This document shows positions 26,160 through 36,368 of a stretch of DNA of 64,000 bases, piece after piece; the first letter of the stretch is position 1; each line of letters begins with the position of its first letter. Origin of the DNA: Duganella zoogloeoides (lineage in GTDB: Bacteria; Pseudomonadota; Gammaproteobacteria; Burkholderiales; Burkholderiaceae_D); NCBI RefSeq assembly GCF_034479515.1, contig NZ_CP140152.1, positions 6,138,001-6,202,000 on the forward strand. Direction: 5' to 3'. The notes under the pieces were generated by a model. The model ran no database searches. It saw nothing but the letters and a program-made list of their open reading frames with translations, and was not told the origin of the DNA. The position numbers were made by a program, and so were the translations under genes.

Positions 26160-26813
26160 TCAGTGGCCTTCGGAGGCGTTGAACATGGTCTTGGCGTAGA
26201 TCAGGCCCAGGCCGTAGGCGCCGCCGTTGGCGATCGCGGTCTTGACGGTGTCGTCGTAGCTCTCGCCACGGGCCCAGTCGCGTTGCAGTTCCAGCAGGTA
26301 CTGCAGCGACGTCATCGGACGGGCACCCAGTTGCACCATGCGCTCGACAGCGCGCTCATGCGCTTCGTCGGACACGTCGCCCGACGCATCGGTGATCACG
26401 TACACTTCGAAACCCTGGTCCAGTGCCGACAGGGCGGGGCCGACGATGCATACCGAGGTCCACAGACCGGCCAGCACGATTTTCGATTTGCCGATGGCGT
26501 TGACGCGGTCGGCGATGCGCGGGTCTTCCCAGGTATTCATGCTGGTGCGATCGATTGCCACTTCATCCGGGAACACTTCCTTGATCTCGTTGAAGATCGG
26601 ACCGGAGAACGATTTTTCCGCCACCGTGGTCAAAATGGTCGGCACCTTGAATTCCTTGGCGGCCTTGGCCACCAGCGCGACGTTGTTGCGCAGTTGCACC
26701 ATGTCGATCGACTTGGTGGCAAACGCCATTTGCGATTGGTGATCGATCATGATCAGCGCGTGGTTGCTTGGGTTCAGCAGAGTTTGACCTGGTTGGGCGA
26801 TGGCGGTTGGCAT
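26160..26813 (-). CDS. Isochorismatase-like cysteine hydrolase (YcaC-related)
   Basis: The 217-aa protein has the family's N-terminal catalytic Asp (ALIMIDHQSQM), the PTILTT strand and the catalytic Cys in AGLWTSVCIVGPALSAL. The pattern resembles YcaC, a hydrolase of unknown substrate. The start at 26813 is chosen because AGGAG sits 8 nt upstream; an in-frame ATG 24 nt earlier lacks such a site. It is a single gene with its own upstream region (26814-26983), which is AT-rich and holds no gene. Confidence 0.88.
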   Translation of the reverse strand: MPTAIAQPGQTLLNPSNHALIMIDHQSQMAFATKSIDMVQLRNNVALVAKAAKEFKVPTILTTVAEKSFSGPIFNEIKEVFPDEVAIDRTSMNTWEDPRIADRVNAIGKSKIVLAGLWTSVCIVGPALSALDQGFEVYVITDASGDVSDEAHERAVERMVQLGARPMTSLQYLLELQRDWARGESYDDTVKTAIANGGAYGLGLIYAKTMFNASEGH

Positions 26814-26983
26814 AATATATTCTCCTAAGATATTCAATAAATTCGATTGGTTGGTTTGCTTTACTGCGCGGTGTTCTGCGCTGCTGAAACGAAGTATGTT
26901 CGAATCAGGCTCAAATCAAAAGCGGAAAAATTTGCGTCTTATTGTCGAAAATTTCGATAGCTCAGTTGCCGCATAGTTGCTGC

Positions 26984-27505
26984 TTATTTTGTCGCTTTCA
27001 CAGCGCGTGAAATCTCGGCATGGAGGTCGCGGATATTCTGCTGGTGTCGGCGTAACTGTTCGCGCGAACGCTGCAGCGGTTCGTGCGCGAGGCCGCGACT
27101 GTGGGCGATGTTTTCCTGCACGGCGGCCAGCTCCGCATCGAGCTCCTGGCGCAGGATGGCCAGCCGGTCGCGATCGCGCGCCCGCTGCTCGTGCGCAGTG
27201 ACGTGCAGGCGTGCCGGTTCAGCTTGCTGCATCCTCTGCAAGCGTAGCGGCGCGGACCGCGTGACAGGCATGACTGGCGGCGCTACCGTCGCTGGTATCG
27301 CACTGGCGCGCCCGCCGATGATCTCGATACCTTGTCCGTCACGGTAGCGCACCGCTTCGGCGCCATGAGCATCGCTTGCCAGCCATGCTGACCATGCCCC
27401 TAACGCCAAGAAAGCCAAGAACGCCAAGAGCGCCAATCGAGCCCATGAAACCCATGCGGCCAAGTCCGGCAGGCCGGCAGCACGGCAGCGTCGACGCGGT
27501 TGCAC
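26984..27505 (-). CDS. Hypothetical protein with N-terminal membrane anchor and coiled coil
   Basis: The 173-aa product is not recognised. It uses a GTG start with a strong GAGGAGG ribosome site. A basic N terminus and a hydrophobic helix (about 18-42) suggest an anchor or uncleaved signal. Residues 100-170 are charged and helical (ARDRDRLAILRQELDAELAA), likely a coiled coil facing the periplasm. It is the last gene of the minus-strand run that contains the Tad locus, 9 nt after the preceding gene. Function unknown. Confidence 0.7.
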   Translation of the reverse strand: MQPRRRCRAAGLPDLAAWVSWARLALLAFLAFLALGAWSAWLASDAHGAEAVRYRDGQGIEIIGGRASAIPATVAPPVMPVTRSAPLRLQRMQQAEPARLHVTAHEQRARDRDRLAILRQELDAELAAVQENIAHSRGLAHEPLQRSREQLRRHQQNIRDLHAEISRAVKATK

Positions 27506-27514
27506 GGTGCCTCC

Positions 27515-28078
27515 TCACAGGTAGCTGATCCTGGTCCAGGCCCGGCGCCGGTGCTCGGTCAGGCTGCCCATCTTGCCGCGCATGGTGTAGATGTTGAGCA
27601 CGACGGGAAACTTGCCCGGCGCCTGGCCCACGAACATCATCACGTCCAGCGCCTGGCCCTGGCCGGTGCCGTCGAATGCCGCTTCGAAGCCGCGCAGCAC
27701 GCCATATTCGGCCCGCACCGGCTGCAAAGCCCGCGCCTGGCCCAGCGTCAGTCCGAAGTTCTGGCTGGCGCCACGGATCGCCGTGGTGGCCATGGTGGAC
27801 AGCGTACTGTCCGGACTGTTGGCGCCAGGCCAGGACATATACGTCATCACCGTGGGCGGATGGTAGGCGTCAGGGCTTTGCGCGACGAAGGTGGGGCGCC
27901 CGGTTTGCGTGGACAGCGTGGTGTTCCACGGTGGCTGGTTCTCCACCCAGATTTCCAGGCCCAGTTCCCTGACCTTGTGGATCTGCATCTGGCGCAGCGC
28001 GCGCTTCGGTTCGGCCAGAACACCGCGCGCGCCCAAGACCAATGCCGCCAAGGCGGCCAGGTGATGGCGGCGGTTCAT
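27515..28078 (-). CDS. Hypothetical exported protein
   Basis: The 187-aa protein has a signal peptide (MNRRHHLAALAALVLGARGVLA) and a beta-rich mature part with no motif I can name; it includes WVENQPPWNTTLSTQTGR and QALDVMMFVGQAPGKFPVVL. Its ATG overlaps the upstream stop by four bases (ATGA, 28075-28078), so it is co-translated with the small membrane protein before it. A longer frame upstream exists but runs antiphase over that gene and is not credible. Periplasmic location is inferred. Confidence 0.72.
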   Translation of the reverse strand: MNRRHHLAALAALVLGARGVLAEPKRALRQMQIHKVRELGLEIWVENQPPWNTTLSTQTGRPTFVAQSPDAYHPPTVMTYMSWPGANSPDSTLSTMATTAIRGASQNFGLTLGQARALQPVRAEYGVLRGFEAAFDGTGQGQALDVMMFVGQAPGKFPVVLNIYTMRGKMGSLTEHRRRAWTRISYL

Positions 28079-28281
28079 CGCACACCTCCTGCGCTCACGA
28101 TCGCCGAGCCCATGCCCAGCAAGGTCAGCACCGCCACCGACAGCAGGCCGTACCAGCGGCGGCTGCTCGCCAGCGCCGTGCGCCAGTCCAGCCGGCTCGC
28201 CAGCCAGCAGGCCACCCACACCAGCGCAAAGCTGAGCAGTGCGCGACCAAACAGATTTCCCAATACGAAGCTGATCGACAT
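28075..28281 (-). CDS. Small two-helix membrane protein
   Basis: A 68-aa protein made of two hydrophobic helices (about 4-28 and 43-63) separated by a short basic loop (SRLDWRTALASSRRWYG). An AGGAGGCTGCC-type ribosome site precedes it, it starts 9 nt after the DUF1444 gene ends, and it overlaps the next gene by ATGA. Coupling on both sides and clean helices support a real gene. Function unknown. Confidence 0.7.
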   Translation of the reverse strand: MSISFVLGNLFGRALLSFALVWVACWLASRLDWRTALASSRRWYGLLSVAVLTLLGMGSAIVSAGGVR

Positions 28282-28290
28282 GGCAGCCTC

Positions 28291-28896
28291 CTAGTGGGCT
28301 TCGAACAGCGACCACGCATCGTCACGCCGCACCATGATCTGGTTGGACAGGCAATGCTGGTCCTGGAATTCGCGCGAAAATTTCAGCGTCTGCGCGCGCA
28401 GCGCATCGACCGCATGGCCATGGGCGCTGTCGCACATCAGCAGGCGGTTGCGGCGCGGCACCGTGACCAGCAACTCGCCGCTGATGTCCGCTTGCACCGC
28501 TTTCCACAACCCGTCAAGTACCAGCAAAGACGCTTCCAGTTCGCCGCCGGTCACGGCCATTTCACAACCCCCATGGGCCTGGAACGATATGCTGGGCAGG
28601 GTGCCGCCCAGGTTCTCGCGCGCCAGGCGTGGCGCATCTTCGCGGGCAATGCCGGCGCTGTGCAGCAGCTTCGACGTGGCCATGATGAACGTGTCGGGCA
28701 GGTCGAACGCATAGGTGACGAGCAAGTCGCCGCACAGTGGCACATGGTCGGGAATCTGGTCCGGCGGCACGCCCGCCTCGCGCAGTGTCCTGATGTAATC
28801 GACATGCTTGATGCGCGGGCGCAGCTGGGCAGCGGTGAGCGGCGGCAGTGCAGGCGGCGTGGGAAAGGACCTGGCTTTTTTCAGAAATCCAAACAT
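28291..28896 (-). CDS. DUF1444 family protein (YtpQ-like)
   Basis: The 201-aa cytoplasmic protein resembles Bacillus YtpQ (DUF1444). The alignment is visible in LLVTYAFDLPDTFIMATSKLL, then APRLARENL, GELLVTVPRRNRLLMCD and the C-terminal LSNQIMVRRDDAWSLFE. No function is established for the family. AGGAG precedes the start, 65 nt after the end of the immunity gene. Its place in the same run may be chance or may make it an accessory of the toxin-antidote pair. Confidence 0.72.
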   Translation of the reverse strand: MFGFLKKARSFPTPPALPPLTAAQLRPRIKHVDYIRTLREAGVPPDQIPDHVPLCGDLLVTYAFDLPDTFIMATSKLLHSAGIAREDAPRLARENLGGTLPSISFQAHGGCEMAVTGGELEASLLVLDGLWKAVQADISGELLVTVPRRNRLLMCDSAHGHAVDALRAQTLKFSREFQDQHCLSNQIMVRRDDAWSLFEAH

Positions 28897-28961
28897 GTCT
28901 TGCTCCTAGGTGGGGTTGAGATCAGCGCCATGCCGGCGCACGGGGATGCCGAGCTGTTCGC

Positions 28962-30152
28962 TTAGTTGTTGCAGCTCGGGGTGGAACACGGTGTGTAGAC
29001 GATGCGAAGCTGTTCTCTCGGTATACCGGCCCAGTCGTTAATGAGAACTTTCAAGGTGTCCGCATGCCTTGAGATGCCGATGTGCCATTCGATCGGCGTG
29101 TGGGCGCCGACGTAGCGGACGGCAGCGATCTGGTGCCGGGCCAGCACCACGTAGGGCAGCGATTCGAGCCGTTCGACATCGGTGGCATAGATCGGGTGGA
29201 GATCGGGTTCCCAGCCTGGCGGATATTTGAACAGGCGCGCGCTCAGCAGCACCCGGCGCTCGGCGTCGTAACCGTCAAACGCAGCGAAGCCGACGGCGTA
29301 CGCCATGCCTTCCGGCGCGCCCGTGATGTGGCCAGCGTAGTGCGCTTCGTCGGGATCGTAGGGCCAGCCGTAAAAAACAAACGGGTGATTGAAATGGAAT
29401 TCGTCGAACTTTGCCTGGACGGCCAAGGCGAGTTTGACATCGGCGTCGCTGGCAGGATCGGGGCAGTGTTCCGTCAGGGTGAACAGCAGGCCGTCGTCGC
29501 CGATTCGTTCCAGCGTGCAGGGAATATCGGGTTTGATGCAGGCAGCCAGCAACGCGTGCCGGGCATAACACATCCATACCGCACGAAGCTTACCGATCTG
29601 GCGATGATGGTGCGCTTCCAAAGCCGCTACAAAATCAGATGAAAATACTTGCGCAGTACATCCATTCCAATGTTCTAAAGAGGATGACATGAGCATCTTA
29701 AGACTATTTTTACTGACCAAATTGACATCGCGATTTCTTGGCAAAGAGAGAAAAATGTTCACACCAATGCTGCTTGTGTTTACGTGAAGCCTGATCAATT
29801 CAGGCTTGTCGGATTTCTCTTCCTCTGGACCTGGCATCGATGCTGAGAAATTGAGGCTGTAACCGTATAGTGCGATCGAAGTGTCAGTGACATCGAAGTT
29901 GGCGTCGAGCTCAGAATATTCTGAGCGCTCATCCGGTGCCGGTCGGGTCATTTGTCGCAGGCGCGCATCCAGGTCAGGCATGTCCACGTCGATGCGAACA
30001 CGGCCATTAGCAGTGATACCTTCCCAACGTATAAAGTCGGAGTGCATGTCATGGAGCAGTCGTAGGTAGCTCTTTAATTGTTCACATAATGTGCCAAAGG
30101 TGAAATCGCGTGGGGTCCAATTTACCCAGATAATGTGCGTATCATTTTTCAT
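28962..30152 (-). CDS. Probable immunity protein, Imm52-like, cognate to the upstream nuclease toxin
   Basis: The 396-aa protein has no signal peptide. Residues 5-180 (IIWVNWTPRDFTFGTLCEQL onward, with the W-x-G and the NTSSIGVNIFLSLP strand) resemble the Imm52 family, which pairs with Tox-REase-5 toxins. The second half (190-396) is longer than the usual family and I do not recognise it. It starts 10 nt after the toxin stop, and a ribosome site overlaps that stop. A cytoplasmic antidote fits a nuclease target. Its 5' third has lower GC than its neighbours, a sign of transfer as a tip cassette. Neutralisation is inferred from position and family. Confidence 0.68.
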   Translation of the reverse strand: MKNDTHIIWVNWTPRDFTFGTLCEQLKSYLRLLHDMHSDFIRWEGITANGRVRIDVDMPDLDARLRQMTRPAPDERSEYSELDANFDVTDTSIALYGYSLNFSASMPGPEEEKSDKPELIRLHVNTSSIGVNIFLSLPRNRDVNLVSKNSLKMLMSSSLEHWNGCTAQVFSSDFVAALEAHHHRQIGKLRAVWMCYARHALLAACIKPDIPCTLERIGDDGLLFTLTEHCPDPASDADVKLALAVQAKFDEFHFNHPFVFYGWPYDPDEAHYAGHITGAPEGMAYAVGFAAFDGYDAERRVLLSARLFKYPPGWEPDLHPIYATDVERLESLPYVVLARHQIAAVRYVGAHTPIEWHIGISRHADTLKVLINDWAGIPREQLRIVYTPCSTPSCNN

Positions 30153-30162
30153 TACATCATTC

Positions 30163-31710
30163 CTAATTAACGATGTCAGGTGTGAAAATAACTTTGATAT
30201 TAATTTCTTCTTTTTTGAATAGTTCAGTTAAAGCTTCTACCGCTCTTTGATTAGAAACGTGGTACTCGATAGGCGTAGTGCCTGCAGCTTTTAATTGTCT
30301 TCTGGCATCCAAAACAGCGATCTTTTGAAATAACTCCACCCTCTCAGGGTCATTTTCCTTAAGAAGACCATTGAGCTCTGTAAAGTTCTTCGCATCGATC
30401 AAGGTCCCACTCTTGGAGTCAAAACCATCAAAGTTGACTTTGCCGACCCTATATTCAACATTGCGCGGCGCACCTGTCACTTGCTTCTCGTAGTTATAGG
30501 CTGATGGTTTGCTGTTCCCGCGAGGTACTGCAAACCATACGCCCGGTCCCCCATCGCTTGCACCAAGCTTGTAATTGCTCTGACTGGGCGTGGCTCGATA
30601 AGGCTTGGGCAGCGCGCACTTGGCGTTGTGCGCCCACACCCAGTCGGGGCCAACAAAATAACTGGGCGTTCTCGCCACCGAAAAATTGTGGACGCGCAGT
30701 GGCCGATTGACTTTCTTGTTATCGATGACCAGCACGTCACTGCGCTGCCCGGCGATGACGTCATCTTCGACAATCGCATGTGCCTCGGTCCAACCTTTGC
30801 CTTGCACCCACAGCGGATGCTCGTCCGTGACCCTGAGCATGCCCAGGTCCGTGTGCAGCAACCGGTGAGTCGGCGCGATACGGCTGAAGACTTGTTCCAC
30901 TTCGCGGGCTTTTTCCGCAAAGCTGGTTTCGTTGCGAGAATCGACAAGCTGGCCCACCGAGATGCGTTCTATCGGCTCCGGGCCGTTCGGTGTCATCACG
31001 AGTGTGCCCGGCGCGAAGCTGGCGCAACCCAAGTCGGCCTTGATGCTGCGTACCGCATCACTGAGCTTGCCGGCATACTTGGTGAGCCGCGAGGCCAGCT
31101 TGAGCATGACGGCGGGACTGGCGTAGCTACCGACGACCTTGCCCAAATTGTAGGAACCGCATTGCGAGGCCTTGGTGATAGCATCGACAGCTTCCTGGCC
31201 GAGCAGTTCCCCAATTTTTTCGATGGTTCCTTTGGGATCGTTGTAGAAGGCCTTGCCGAGCTCGACCAATCCACTGATGACTTCCTTGGGGTTGCTGATC
31301 AGATCGATCAGATCGCCAATCTGTCCCTTCATACCCTCGAAAAATCCGCGTACAAAGTTGTAGCCATGAACCAAAGTAGATTTGATGCCGTCCCATAACC
31401 CACCCCAAAAGCCCTGGTCGCCGGGTGGAGCACCCTGGTTGTCTACGCCGCCTGCTTCGCAAACATCCTCAAGAAAGCGGCAGTTGTATTGTTTGGCATG
31501 ATCCTCGCGTGCCTTTTTGCTGCCGAAGCAGATGCCATCGACTTTGCAAATTTCCCATTTGATAGCGCTGGGCGCTGGCGAAAGAGGCTGTGTCTGCTGC
31601 GCCGCTAAAGCAGTGTGAACTGGCAGTAAGGCTGTCAGTAACATGACCAAAATCATGCAAATCAGCAGGCAGCGCTGGGCGAAGCCGACGCGAGTTGTGC
31701 TCAGAAACAT
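30163..31710 (-). CDS. Polymorphic toxin: signal peptide, Hint domain and C-terminal Tox-REase-5-like nuclease
   Basis: The 515-aa protein has an N-terminal signal or anchor (about 12-36), a cysteine-containing helical region (50-225), and a Hint autoprotease domain (about 229-362: start CASFAPGTLVMTPNGPEPI, TDEHPLW with the conserved His, end YFVGPDWVWAHN). The C-terminal tip (403-511) has a restriction-endonuclease fold pattern: YEKQVTG with E408, NFDGFD, LIDAK (439-441), Q472, then IKVIFTP, matching Tox-REase-5. Hint domains in polymorphic toxins cut off the tip. Its ATG lies inside the end of the tadE-like gene (10-nt overlap), so its translation is coupled to Tad pilus genes. The last 350 nt are AT-rich compared with the rest. 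Confidence 0.82.
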   Translation of the reverse strand: MFLSTTRVGFAQRCLLICMILVMLLTALLPVHTALAAQQTQPLSPAPSAIKWEICKVDGICFGSKKAREDHAKQYNCRFLEDVCEAGGVDNQGAPPGDQGFWGGLWDGIKSTLVHGYNFVRGFFEGMKGQIGDLIDLISNPKEVISGLVELGKAFYNDPKGTIEKIGELLGQEAVDAITKASQCGSYNLGKVVGSYASPAVMLKLASRLTKYAGKLSDAVRSIKADLGCASFAPGTLVMTPNGPEPIERISVGQLVDSRNETSFAEKAREVEQVFSRIAPTHRLLHTDLGMLRVTDEHPLWVQGKGWTEAHAIVEDDVIAGQRSDVLVIDNKKVNRPLRVHNFSVARTPSYFVGPDWVWAHNAKCALPKPYRATPSQSNYKLGASDGGPGVWFAVPRGNSKPSAYNYEKQVTGAPRNVEYRVGKVNFDGFDSKSGTLIDAKNFTELNGLLKENDPERVELFQKIAVLDARRQLKAAGTTPIEYHVSNQRAVEALTELFKKEEINIKVIFTPDIVN

Positions 31711-32597
31711 GGCGGCGGCTCCCCAGGTGACGGGGCTATCGGCCCACCCGGATCGACCGGCGCTTCCGGATCGTCGGGGTCGTGGGGCGTGGCCGGGTCG
31801 CCTGGTGTGGCCGGTCCCGGTTGGCCGGGCTTCGTGGAACCGGCCAGGTTGGCTTCGAAAAATGGCGATTGCATGCGCAGCAGCGCTTCGCTCTGGATGT
31901 GGATGCGCCTGCCCGGAAACGCCGCGTTGTTACAGTGAGGCGCGGTGGGCTCGGCGCCGATGCCGAACGGGTTGCGCAGGCCGGGCCCTGCGGTCGCTGG
32001 ATCGTTGGCGTTGAAGGCGATGTGCAGCATGCGGTCGATCACCGGCACGAGCAGGCGGAAACAGTAGGTCACGCGCACGTGCAGCAGGTTGGCGTCCTGG
32101 ACCGAGAGGTGGGCGGTGGCGCCGGGGGTGCTGCTGCGGTAGGCCAGGGTGTCGTTGGGCAGCTCCTTGCCGCTGCCGCCATCGAGGCGCGCGCGGCCGA
32201 AGTCGGCAAATGCTGCGCGGGTGGGGTTCAGTATCTCGATGCTGGCCAGTGCCGCTGGGCCGGCGGTTTCGGCCGCCGCCTTGTCCAATGCCCTGGCGTA
32301 GCCGGCGGCGCCCGGCTGGCTGGCAAACAGTGGCGCGAGGCCGCGCGCGAGCGCGTTGCGCATGGCGCCCACGTCGCCGTTGTGCATGGCGCCGGCGCGG
32401 GCGGCCAGCATGGTGGCGTAATTGAGCGTGGCGCGGCCCTGGTACAGCAGCGCCGTTTGCAGGATGCCGAACACCAGCATCACCAGCGCCGGGAAAATGA
32501 CGATGAACTCGGTGGCGGACTGGCCGCGCTGGTGGTACCGGTGGCGCCGGAAGGTTCGGGCGACATGCCCAGGTACGGGCTGGTGAACGATGCTCAT
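31701..32597 (-). CDS. TadE-like pilus assembly protein
   Basis: The 298-aa protein has a class III prepilin-like N terminus: RGQSATEF with a cleavage site after Gly and Glu at +5, followed by a hydrophobic helix (IVIFPALVMLVFGILQTALL). The remainder is a periplasmic domain, with a long Pro/Gly/Asp-rich tail (about 255-298) unusual for TadE. The ATG overlaps the DUF192 stop by ATGA, and its own end overlaps the toxin start by 10 nt. The tail could be a later addition linked to the toxin fusion point (speculation). Confidence 0.85.
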   Translation of the reverse strand: MSIVHQPVPGHVARTFRRHRYHQRGQSATEFIVIFPALVMLVFGILQTALLYQGRATLNYATMLAARAGAMHNGDVGAMRNALARGLAPLFASQPGAAGYARALDKAAAETAGPAALASIEILNPTRAAFADFGRARLDGGSGKELPNDTLAYRSSTPGATAHLSVQDANLLHVRVTYCFRLLVPVIDRMLHIAFNANDPATAGPGLRNPFGIGAEPTAPHCNNAAFPGRRIHIQSEALLRMQSPFFEANLAGSTKPGQPGPATPGDPATPHDPDDPEAPVDPGGPIAPSPGEPPPCF

Positions 32598-32944
32598 CGC
32601 CGCCTCCCTACCGGCAACGCCATGCCCGCCGCGATGCCGCAACGCGCGGCCGTGTCGCTTGCCAGTTCGAGCGTGTACCACGCGCGCCAGCACAGCCGCA
32701 GACGGTTGGGCCGTACGCCGGACACCACCCGCAGCACATGGCCGTCGTGGCGCAGGAACACCAGGTCGAGCGAACAGCGCATGCCTGCCGTGTGCACCAT
32801 ATTGCAGGGAGACAGCAGCAGTCCCTGGTGAGAACCGAGCGGCGCACGTCCCAGCAGCCCGCGCAGCCGCGTGACCACGCTGGCGGCCACTTCGACGTCA
32901 AGCACCTGTTCGCCGGTAGCGGAGTGAAAGCGCAGGGTAGCCAT
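32594..32944 (-). CDS. DUF192 domain protein
   Basis: The 116-aa protein carries the DUF192 signature TRLRGLLGRAPLGSHQGLLL and PCNMVHTAGMRCSLDLVFL. No biochemical role is known for this family; members are often exported, but no signal peptide is evident here. It lies between tadC (8 nt) and a tadE-like gene (4-nt overlap), so it is part of the Tad operon. Its C-terminal third is basic. Confidence 0.85.
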   Translation of the reverse strand: MATLRFHSATGEQVLDVEVAASVVTRLRGLLGRAPLGSHQGLLLSPCNMVHTAGMRCSLDLVFLRHDGHVLRVVSGVRPNRLRLCWRAWYTLELASDTAARCGIAAGMALPVGRRR

Positions 32945-32952
32945 TGCCGCAC

Positions 32953-33840
32953 CTAGAAATCCACGCCCGATTGCAGGAACTTCATCGCAATCGGGAAAAT
33001 CAGCACCAGGAAGGTGACCGGAAAAATAAAGGCCACCAGCGGAAAGATCAGTTTGACCGGTGCTTCCATCGCCAGTTGCTCGGCGCGCTGGAAGCGTTCG
33101 GCGCGGCGCTGCTCGGCCTGCGCGCGGAAGGTGGCGCCCAGGCTCGCACCCATGCGTTCGGCCTGGATCACGGCGCTGACAAAGCTCGAGATTTGCGGCA
33201 GGCGCAGCCGCTCTTCCATGCGTCGCAGCGCTTCGGCGCGCGTAAGGCCGGCGCGCAGGTCGCGCAGCACGAAGGCGAATTCGCTCTTGAGCGGACCAGT
33301 CGGCCCCTTGGCCACCGCCTGGGTAATCGCGCCGGCCATGTTCAGGCCCGCCTCCACCGACATCACCAGGAAATCGAGGTACGTCGGCAGCGCCTTGATG
33401 ATCAGTTTTCGGCGGGTCTTGAGTGCGTCCTTGAGCCACATGCGCGGATACATGAAGCCCACCATGGCCACCAGCAGCACGGCGGTCCAGTTGAACAGGC
33501 CGGCGGCAGCGAGCACGCTGGCGGCCAGCACGCCAAAGCCCAGCATGCTGACCACGCACAGGGCGATGAACTGCGCTGCGCTCATCAGGTACAGCAGGCC
33601 GGACAGGCGCAACTGCTCGCCGGGGCCGGCCAGCAGCGCGCGCGGGAAGCAGTGGCCCAGGTGGTAGTCGAGCAGGCGGATCAGCGGCCACAGCAGGCGT
33701 AGCGGGCGTGGCAGCGGATCGAGCCAGGCGCGGTCCTCAGCGGGCACCTGGCGCTTGAGGCGCACGGCGCTATGGGCCAGCGCCGCCACGCACAGGGCGC
33801 AGGCCAGGCCGATCAGCATTGAAAGAAGGATGAGGGCCAT
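32953..33840 (-). CDS. tadC: Tad pilus inner-membrane platform protein TadC
   Basis: The 295-aa protein is a type II secretion F (GspF/PilC-like) platform subunit with helices near 5-22, 80-130 and 265-290 and the cytoplasmic T2SSF domain (PTYLDFLVMSVEAGLNMAGAI and ERMGASLGATFRAQAEQRR). It pairs with TadB to form the platform that the ATPase turns during pilus assembly. The ATG at 33840 lies 2 nt after the tadB stop. A much longer in-frame extension upstream is antiphase over tadB and is not used. Confidence 0.93.
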   Translation of the reverse strand: MALILLSMLIGLACALCVAALAHSAVRLKRQVPAEDRAWLDPLPRPLRLLWPLIRLLDYHLGHCFPRALLAGPGEQLRLSGLLYLMSAAQFIALCVVSMLGFGVLAASVLAAAGLFNWTAVLLVAMVGFMYPRMWLKDALKTRRKLIIKALPTYLDFLVMSVEAGLNMAGAITQAVAKGPTGPLKSEFAFVLRDLRAGLTRAEALRRMEERLRLPQISSFVSAVIQAERMGASLGATFRAQAEQRRAERFQRAEQLAMEAPVKLIFPLVAFIFPVTFLVLIFPIAMKFLQSGVDF

Positions 33841-33842
33841 GA

Positions 33843-34702
33843 TCACACATCGATCGCGGTGATTTTGCGGATGAAGTGGTAGCCCACGCCCACTGTGCAG
33901 ACGATCACGGCCATGGTGACCCAGCCGTACCAGGCGTGGAACAGCGGCGCCATTGCCTCCGGTTCCATTACGTTGAGGACCGCGATCAGCAGCAGCGGCA
34001 ACGCGCTCATGACCAGCCCCTGCATCTTGCCCTGCGCGGTCAGGCTGCGGATCTTGCCTTCCATTTGCAGCCGGGCGCGCAGGGTCTTGGCCAGCGACTC
34101 CAGCGTTTCGGCCAGGTTGGCGCCCACTTCGCGCGACAGCGCCATGGCGGCGGTGACCAGCGTCAGGTCGGGCAGCGGCACGCGGCGCTCGAGCGCGCCC
34201 AGGGCCACGGCGAAATCGGCGCCCAGGCGCAATTCGCGCTGGAGCAGTTCGAACTCCTGCGATACGGGTGGCGGCGCTTCGGCAGCGACCGCATCGAGCG
34301 CCATGCCCAGGCTGGCGCCGGCGCGTAGCGAGCCGGCCATCATCAGCAGCGCGTCGGGCAGTTGCTGCTCGAAGCGACGCAGCCGACGACGGCCAATGAA
34401 ACGCAGCAGCAGTTGCGGCGCAGCCAGCCCCAGCGCCGCGGCCAGGCCTGCCAGCAGCAGGTTGCCGGTGAGGAGCCAGGCGATGATGGGCGCCACCGCT
34501 GCGAGCGCCAGGTTGAGCACGAAGATGCGCTCGGCATCGGTAAAGATGAACATGCCGGCCAGGTCGTTCTGGGCGGCGCTGGCCAGCCGTTGCTGACGGC
34601 GCGACAACCAGCGCGTGCCGAAGGACAGGAACAGCCACAGCGACAGCAGCACGGTGATGAAGATTGCGCCGACCAGCAGCGGGGTGGGAATCGCGTGGTT
34701 CA

Positions 34703-34703
<1 letters not shown>
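33843..34703 (-). CDS. tadB: Tad pilus inner-membrane platform protein TadB
   Basis: The 286-aa protein has an N-terminal membrane helix (8-30), two further helices near 60-105, the T2SSF domain (LPDALLMMAGSLRAGASLG and LSREVGANLAETLESLA) and two C-terminal helices. It is the first of the two platform proteins. The start codon overlaps the CpaF stop by one base (TGATG), giving strict co-translation with the ATPase. Order tadA-tadB-tadC is canonical. Confidence 0.93.
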
Positions 34704-36358
<1,655 letters not shown>

Positions 36359-36368
36359 GGCGGCTCCT

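Noticed and set aside
28962-31710. Interpretation of the toxin region as a two-partner or T6SS system
   Set aside because: No TPS, filamentous haemagglutinin, VgrG or PAAR domain is present in the toxin and no TpsB is adjacent; the visible link is to Tad genes.
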